Assembly: GCF_003589595.1 (NCBI RefSeq)
Contig: NW_020653945.1
Span: 8,769,561 to 8,833,560, forward strand
DNA length: 64,000 nucleotides
Origin: Hyposmocoma kahamanoa
Taxonomy: Eukaryota > Arthropoda > Insecta > Lepidoptera > Cosmopterigidae
Direction: 5' to 3'
This document shows positions 37,501-64,000 of the stretch, piece by piece. The notes under the pieces were generated by a model. That model was not told the DNA's origin and ran no database searches. It was given only the letters and a program-made list of their open reading frames with translations. Numbering within the stretch: the first letter of the stretch is position 1; the number at the start of each line of letters is the position of its first letter. A program made the position numbers and the translations under genes.

Positions 37501-39513
37501 TTATTCACTAGATGCGGGAAAAAATTACAAAGACGTAGACAGGAAAATGAATGGCGATTAGCAGTTTCTAGAATATCTGTGGACTTAGATCCCGCGGAAC
37601 AGAATGCTGAACTACAGAAGAAGTTAGCAGAAAATAAACAAGTAGCAACCAAAAAAGAGACTGAAGTTTTTAACAAGTAAGTACTAGTTGATTTCTTTTA
37701 CTTATTTTCCCGGCGCAGTCGCCTAAAGAGGACCTTGTCTTTTCACATTTAGATGTGTGGCACGTTTAATTCCTTAAGCTCGAAATTGTATTGACTGAAA
37801 CAAAGAATTCAAAACTGCAATGCGTTAGTTAAAAACTTTCTGGCGTCCTTAAATTGATTTAATACCTTACCCGTTTACAGGTTTGCTGACAGACAAAGCC
37901 AGTTGAAATTAGAAGCGGAAGAGATTGGTGACAAGGAAGCCGAAGAATCTCCTGTAGACGACGAAGAAGAAGAGGAAACGAATGAAGAGAGTTTACAAGA
38001 TAAAGAGAAAAGAAAAGAAAAAATTAAACAACTACTACAGATTAAAAAGAAAAAGGCGGAAGAAAAGGAGAACGAATCAAAGGAGACTGGTGAAAAACAA
38101 AGACACATTAAGGAATTTGTTCATGGAAATGAAAGCCAAATTAAAGAGACTGCAAAGGAAACCTCTGTAGATGGAAAATTGAAAGAAAATGAGAAATTTG
38201 ACGCCGCGGCTAATGACGATGAGATTGAAATGAATAATGAACAATCTAAACTAATAGAAGGAGTGCATACAATAAGCGACGATAGTAGCAAAGTAGCATC
38301 GGAAGTGGATGAGTTAAATCTTTTACAAAAATTACATTCGGAAAACGAAATGAATACTTCCACCATAGAGTCCACTGATACAGATACTCCAATAGATATT
38401 TCCGATTCATTGACATCGGGTGACAACACAAAGAAGAATGCGACTGACGTGATAAGCATTGAAAACTCGAGTTATTCTGAGTCAGAAATTAACAAAGACG
38501 TAGATGATAATTACGTTAAAGAAATATTGCCTATAGATAATAATAATGTAGAAGAGGATATATTGCCAACAATAACCACTTCGATTGAATTAGGTGACTT
38601 AAACGTAGTTTCCGATGATCAAGCACGAAATTATGTCCCACAAACTAGTAATGACGAGTACAATGACTCTATTGGAAATATTCTCTTGGCTTCATCTGAA
38701 GATGAACTTGCTGATAAGGACGATAATGATTTAGGAAAGGAAGAAAGCAGTATGAATTTGCAGGATGATAATTTATCCGTAGGTGATACCGTTGTACAAG
38801 ACGTCGCACTTAAAAATGCAGATGACCTGGAAAGTCAGTGTAATGAGACAAATGAAAATAATAATACAGAACAATTACCTCAAGAAGATAACAGTACTGT
38901 CAGTAGTTGTGGCGAAGATGTATTGGAAAAGCAAGGCAAACGTGATGGTGATGCAATAGGTGACACTATAGATATATTTTCGTCTTTTGACAAGAATAGC
39001 GAAGAATCTGTAACATCTGTTAAGAGTACTGATCAACTTGTAGAAGATGAAAATGAAATTATTCAGAAAGAGTATAATCCAGAAGAAGCTAAGATTAATG
39101 TTGTCACTGAAATAATATCAGATCCCGACAGCCTTGATAAGGTCAATGTGAGACAATCTTCTAATTATGATGTTCAAGCAGATATTGAAATGCTGGAGGC
39201 AGAAGACAATATAGTCAATAATATGAAGGATGTTAAAAATTCGGAATTAGCAGCAGTTGTCCCATCCAATAAAGAAGAAATAGAAATGGACGATACAGAA
39301 CCTGTCATGGCTGAATCTATGGAAATTGTACATAATGACGTAGTTTTGGAAGACACAACTAAAGTAGGGAAATCTAACATTCCTAGTAATATTGCTGCGT
39401 CAGATTCAGTGTTAAAAAAAGACGACGCCAAAGTTTCTAATATTGAGAGAACTGAAGATAGCTTAGATGCTTTATTAGAAGAACTTAATTCAGATTTAAG
39501 TAATAATAAATAA
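31514..39513 (+). CDS. Daxx-like protein (H3.3 histone chaperone family)
   Basis: Seven exons join in phase: 31514-31579, 31673-33173, 33567-33732, 34146-34217, 37131-37393, 37493-37676, 37881-39513 (about 1,294 aa). The start is chosen for ACCATGG context and the N-terminal SUMO-interacting-like motif DVIELGSSDDE. Residues about 429-505 (FHPIYQKFIDLC, then KMYLYIKDIVDEL) match the Daxx helical bundle. Residues about 523-750 form the histone-binding region: a basic coiled coil (RQRQIRKLEKTIKKLHRAIQ), acidic EDSVYLLTER, RYKERMIRVHAKFCQL, PFPDFHDVLRCVREA, then ARDLFTRCGKKLQRRR. A KE-rich coiled segment (about 792-815) and a long Asp/Glu/Ser/Asn tail follow; vertebrate Daxx also has an acidic region. 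Daxx proteins deposit H3.3 with ATRX and bind SUMO in the nucleus. The exon 4 donor (GTTGGT at 34218) is weak but is fixed by phase. Longer than human DAXX (740 aa), as insect homologues often are. Direct orthology is inferred from motifs only. Confidence 0.88.
34985..35947. mobile_element. Long foldback element in a Daxx-like intron
   Basis: The left arm (about 34985-35282) and right arm (about 35657-35947) are inverted copies with few mismatches. Landmarks in both are GAGACGGGGCAGCAAGGCCA, ATCCATGAATTTTGA, ATGGTACAGTCAGCAAGATA, TCTCTATGGGACCAACT and GAAATGTCAGAAATCGCAAA. The spacer (about 375 bp) has no long ORF. It lies in intron 4 (34218-37130). A transcript crossing it could fold into a stem of nearly 290 bp. 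Transposon class unknown; the 70-codon frame in the left arm is not a known protein. Confidence 0.85.
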
Positions 39514-40109
39514 TTTATGTGTAAATATCGAATTATTAAATATTCGCGGTTGCTGTACATTGGAGAAAAAACTATTTTTCCGGATCTAAATCGTGTGTAG
39601 TTGTTTATTCAAACAATCACCGTTTCGGGCTTTTCACTGGTCACAGTTGATCGTAAAGTTAAAAAGTTGTTTGTAAAAACAAATACAGTGTATTTAGATC
39701 CGAGAAAATAGTTTGACGTCCGATTGTAATGGACTCGTATAAGTTTAATAACGTGTATAAATTGATAACGACATTCGTACATGATTTCTAATTAATAGCT
39801 GGTCTAAATGTTTATTGTTATTTTATAAAATCGAGCACGCATATTTATATCACAATTTGAATATTTGAAAGAAAACAATATATAATTAGAATATCTATTG
39901 TATTGGTTATTTCTGTATATGAAGTTAAACAACTGCCACCTCCAAAGTTACTCAAATATTGAAATGTTAATTTGAGACAAAAATAGGCGTGATGGTATGT
40001 GAAATGACATGTTATTGGTTAAAACTAACATTATTTAACTACGTTACAATCCCTAGTACGCTACGTTTCTTTAAGTTTTCTGTATATTTTCAACGTTTAA
40101 AGTGAGTAA

Positions 40110-40434
40110 AAACGCTTGTAGAAGTGGCGCAGTGGCGCGTCTGTGGCGCGACAGCCGGGCCTCTACCAATTTTCATACGATATCTGTAAGGCAGCACGAC
40201 AGGGCGCGACTAACGCGAGAGTGACATAAAGCGCGAGATACTGCTATTCTCGCAGAGATCTCGCGTTTTATGCCGCTCTCGCGCAAGTTGCACCTTTGTC
40301 GTGCTAGTGCTTCTAGTTTATAAAAGTGGCAAGACTGTGGCGCTGCAGCTGCACTTCTAAATATTGTATGATGGAATTAGTAATGGCGCGGCTGCAGCGT
40401 CACTGTGGCGCCACTGCAGCGTTTCTACAAGTGT
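40110..40434. mobile_element. MITE carrying a nested MITE
   Basis: The left end AACGCTTGTAGAAGTGGCGC then AGTGGCGC, and the right end (complement ACACTTGTAGAAACGCTGCA then GTGGCGC), are inverted repeats of about 27 bp. The body repeats GTGGCGC and CTGCAGC motifs. The hairpin MITE at 40186-40322 lies inside, so this outer element is older. Confidence 0.7.
40186..40322. mobile_element. Hairpin MITE, family H, copy 2
   Basis: CAGCACGACAGGGCGCGAC on the left pairs with the right end ending TTTGTCGTGCTAG. Arms carry GAGAGTGACATAAAGCGCGA opposite TCGCGTTTTATGCCGCTCTC. Related to 6822-6952. Confidence 0.75.
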
Positions 40435-40477
40435 GTAATATAAGTTTATTCCGTTATTTTTATAAGTAATGGTTCAT

Positions 40478-40602
40478 TGAAACATTGAGAGCGACATAAA
40501 GCACGAGATGACACGACTGCTATACTCTCAGATAATAGCAATATCTCGCGCGACGTAGAACGCTCTCGCGCAATTCGTGCCCTGTCGTGGTAACCCTACT
40601 TA
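40478..40602. mobile_element. Hairpin MITE, family H, copy 3
   Basis: Contains GAGAGCGACATAAAGCACGA and the opposing arm CTCGCGCGACGTAGAACGCT, with the right end CCCTGTCGTGGTAACCCTAC. The left terminal motif is eroded. Lies about 150 bp from copy 2. Confidence 0.65.
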
Positions 40603-42030
40603 CTGGGTTGAGTAAATCTCAATTGGTAATCGGTGTAGTTTCCATTTTATCTCAAGAAATAATTGTCATACTCAGAATGGGTTAAGATTCCGTCATCGCA
40701 ATGATTATGTATAATAAAAAATTACTCAAATAATGAATCGGCGTTAAATGTAAAAGGGCTATATTTTTGTACCCAAGGGTAGTTCAGTTTTGTCTTTGAC
40801 GTTGCTGGAACGTGGAATTTGAAGTTAAAAGCGCTTTCATGGAACCTTAATGTTTTTTATATTTTCGATATTACATAGACTCGTTTATTCAGTTTGTGAA
40901 GTAGACGCCAAAACTTGAGAAACAAAAAACAAATAGTTATTCTGAGACATTTTGAGGCTTGAAAATTCCTGACTTCACTTTCCTATTAAGGTGTTTTTCA
41001 CACAGAATCCTTTCTTTGAACACTGATATATGGAAAAAATATTTACAAATATTGCAGAAGAAGAGTTGTTTCTTTAATGTACATAATTAGACCCTCAAGT
41101 ATTGACACCGATTTCATACACACCGTGTTGCAGTAGTATAGTGAGAAACGAGTTAACACATAAATGGTCACTTTTATTTTACTGCGAATTTGAACTCTGT
41201 ACATACCACAAGGTTTTTTTATCAAAGATTTTTCACACATTGTGTATTTTGTGTGTACTTATTTTATAAATTCTTGTCAAAATATTTTTTATTTTTATGT
41301 CATTAATACTTGAAATTCTTTTTGACTTTTTCATAGTAAGTAACTACTATATAATAATTTGAAACGTGTGGAGTGCTGGTGAGTATTATGGTTTTTAATA
41401 AGATGTGGCTTGGCGTACGGAGGGATTTGTTTATGTACAGATAATTTGTATTTTAAGTTAGATCTCTATTTTTTAATAATTGCTATAGTAAGTGACCACT
41501 TGTATTATGGGCTAGTTTCGATTACCATAAGTCAACCCAACATTAATAGAATATTTGGCCAGTATCGACAATTTTTATCTTGGTGTGAAAAGAGAATTGA
41601 AATGTGTTGATAAATAAAATTGTTTTTGAATGGGAAAATAGGAGTTTGCAAGAGACGGCAATATTTTCGGTACGTAACGTATGGCGCTATATACGCTGCT
41701 TACTAATGGAGTATCCTTCTACTACTGACTTCAACCCTTAATGTCTTTAATTTATTGCTTTCTATCACGAAGGAATTTGAAAAATATTTTTTCTTCGTAT
41801 TAATGTATAGATATGATCGATTAACAATTTGCTTTCTTGGTTCTCAATACTAGCCTGTACACTTACTAATATGTCGAAACACACACATTATTCTAATTGA
41901 CGAATCATTAATAAATAGTATACTTTAAAACATAACGTCTACTAGTTTCATTCCTTATTAAAAATAAGAATGATCGATAATAATGGATTTCATATTAATA
42001 AAAAGGTAAGTTATATAAGTCACCACAATG

Positions 42031-42036
42031 TTTATT
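42031..42036 (-). terminator. Poly(A) signal AATAAA for the collagen gene
   Basis: TTTATT on plus is AATAAA on minus, about 105 nt past the collagen stop codon at 42140-42142. Confidence 0.5.
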
Positions 42037-42139
42037 TACAATATTTACAAAGGTCCAGTCTTAAGTACATAATGTAAACCTATCCTTATTTACAGGGCAT
42101 GCAAATGTTTTTCAAAAAGCATACATATTTTGCAAAGAC

Positions 42140-63572
<21,433 letters not shown>

Positions 63573-63749
63573 CTGGAAACAAAAGAAACACGTTTATTAC
63601 TAATATAAGGTATACCTCTTAACCGGTACTTAATAATAAGTTAATCCGTTCATGGACAGTAAAACTGTATAATTAAATATTAGAATAATGATAGTACGGG
63701 GTACCCCGTTTCGCTACGTCGGTCTGTAAAAACAAACTACGGACTTTAC

Positions 63750-63849
63750 AGTGTGATTTCCAAGTGTTTTCTGTGCATTTGCCACGTACTGTTTTTCCAT
63801 AGAAAAGTATCAACAACATACTGACAGAATTTAGTGATATGTTGAACAT
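63750..63849 (-). CDS. Candidate first coding exon (signal peptide) of the collagen gene
   Basis: An ATG at 63847-63849 opens MFNISLNSVSMLLILFYGKT then VRGKCTENTWKSH. A hydrophobic core (MLLILFY) in the right place for a signal peptide is visible. A donor GTAAAG at 63749 leaves one base over, which is the phase the exon at 63572 needs, and the intron would be 177 nt. The hydrophobic core is short, and the real exon could instead lie beyond the window. An in-frame ATG five codons upstream (63862-63864) is an alternative start. Confidence 0.3.
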
Positions 63850-64000
63850 TTTATATTTAATCAATATAAGCTTGCAACTGTCAAAAAACTAAAGCCAAAA
63901 TATACTAAGTCTGGTCATTACGATTCTTTCAGTTTCAATTTAAACCCTTTTGTGTGATAGTGATGTTTGTAAAGCGGTTGTTCCGTATTTTATGACAGCG

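Larger units (their letters stand above)
39514..42030. other. Intergenic region between the convergent Daxx-like and collagen genes
   Basis: The two genes face each other tail to tail. The region holds the nested MITEs listed next and otherwise AT-rich sequence without a supportable exon. ATTAAA at 39535 is a possible weak poly(A) signal for the Daxx-like gene. Confidence 0.5.

Overview
The window looks like insect nuclear DNA, most likely from a moth or butterfly. It is AT-rich and has short-exon split genes with GT-AG introns. It is crowded with tRNA-derived SINEs, short foldback/MITE elements and LINE debris, including remnants ending in the GTGCCCAGCAGT tail that is common in Lepidoptera. 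No bacterial or plasmid-like structure was seen. Gene models were built by hand-joining exons at visible splice sites and checking reading phase; no database search was run.

Layout. Positions 1-23,300 hold no complete gene that I can support. They contain a large foldback element, several copies of an unclassified dispersed repeat, SINE and LINE fragments, a dead reverse-transcriptase fragment, MITEs and palindromes. At 23,324-23,393 (minus) is a probable first coding exon of a 2-oxoglutarate/Fe(II) oxygenase-like gene, with a CpG-rich stretch upstream of it. At 24,561-30,031 (minus) is a complete four-exon NEDD8-conjugating enzyme UBE2M/Ubc12 gene (183 aa); its long last intron carries a fossil hAT transposon. 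About 1.5 kb away and divergently oriented, 31,514-39,513 (plus) encodes a seven-exon Daxx-like histone chaperone (about 1,294 aa), with a 0.96-kb foldback repeat in one intron. From 42,140 to at least 63,572 (minus) is a fibrillar procollagen of the type V/XI class: N-terminal TSPN/LamG domain, variable region, minor helix, a 1,011-residue uninterrupted major Gly-X-Y helix, and a COLFI C-propeptide. At least 31 coding exons lie in the window. The true first exon may lie at about 63,750-63,849 or beyond the window edge.

The genes do not form an obvious pathway. UBE2M acts in neddylation (activating cullin-RING ligases), Daxx in H3.3 chromatin and SUMO biology, and the collagen in extracellular matrix. 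The most notable biology is the procollagen: fibrillar collagens are missing from Drosophila, and this one lacks both cysteines used for inter-chain C-propeptide bonds. It also has a GC-AG intron and three introns that split glycine codons. I found no evidence for a wholly new gene system; the other interesting signals are nested and palindromic mobile elements.
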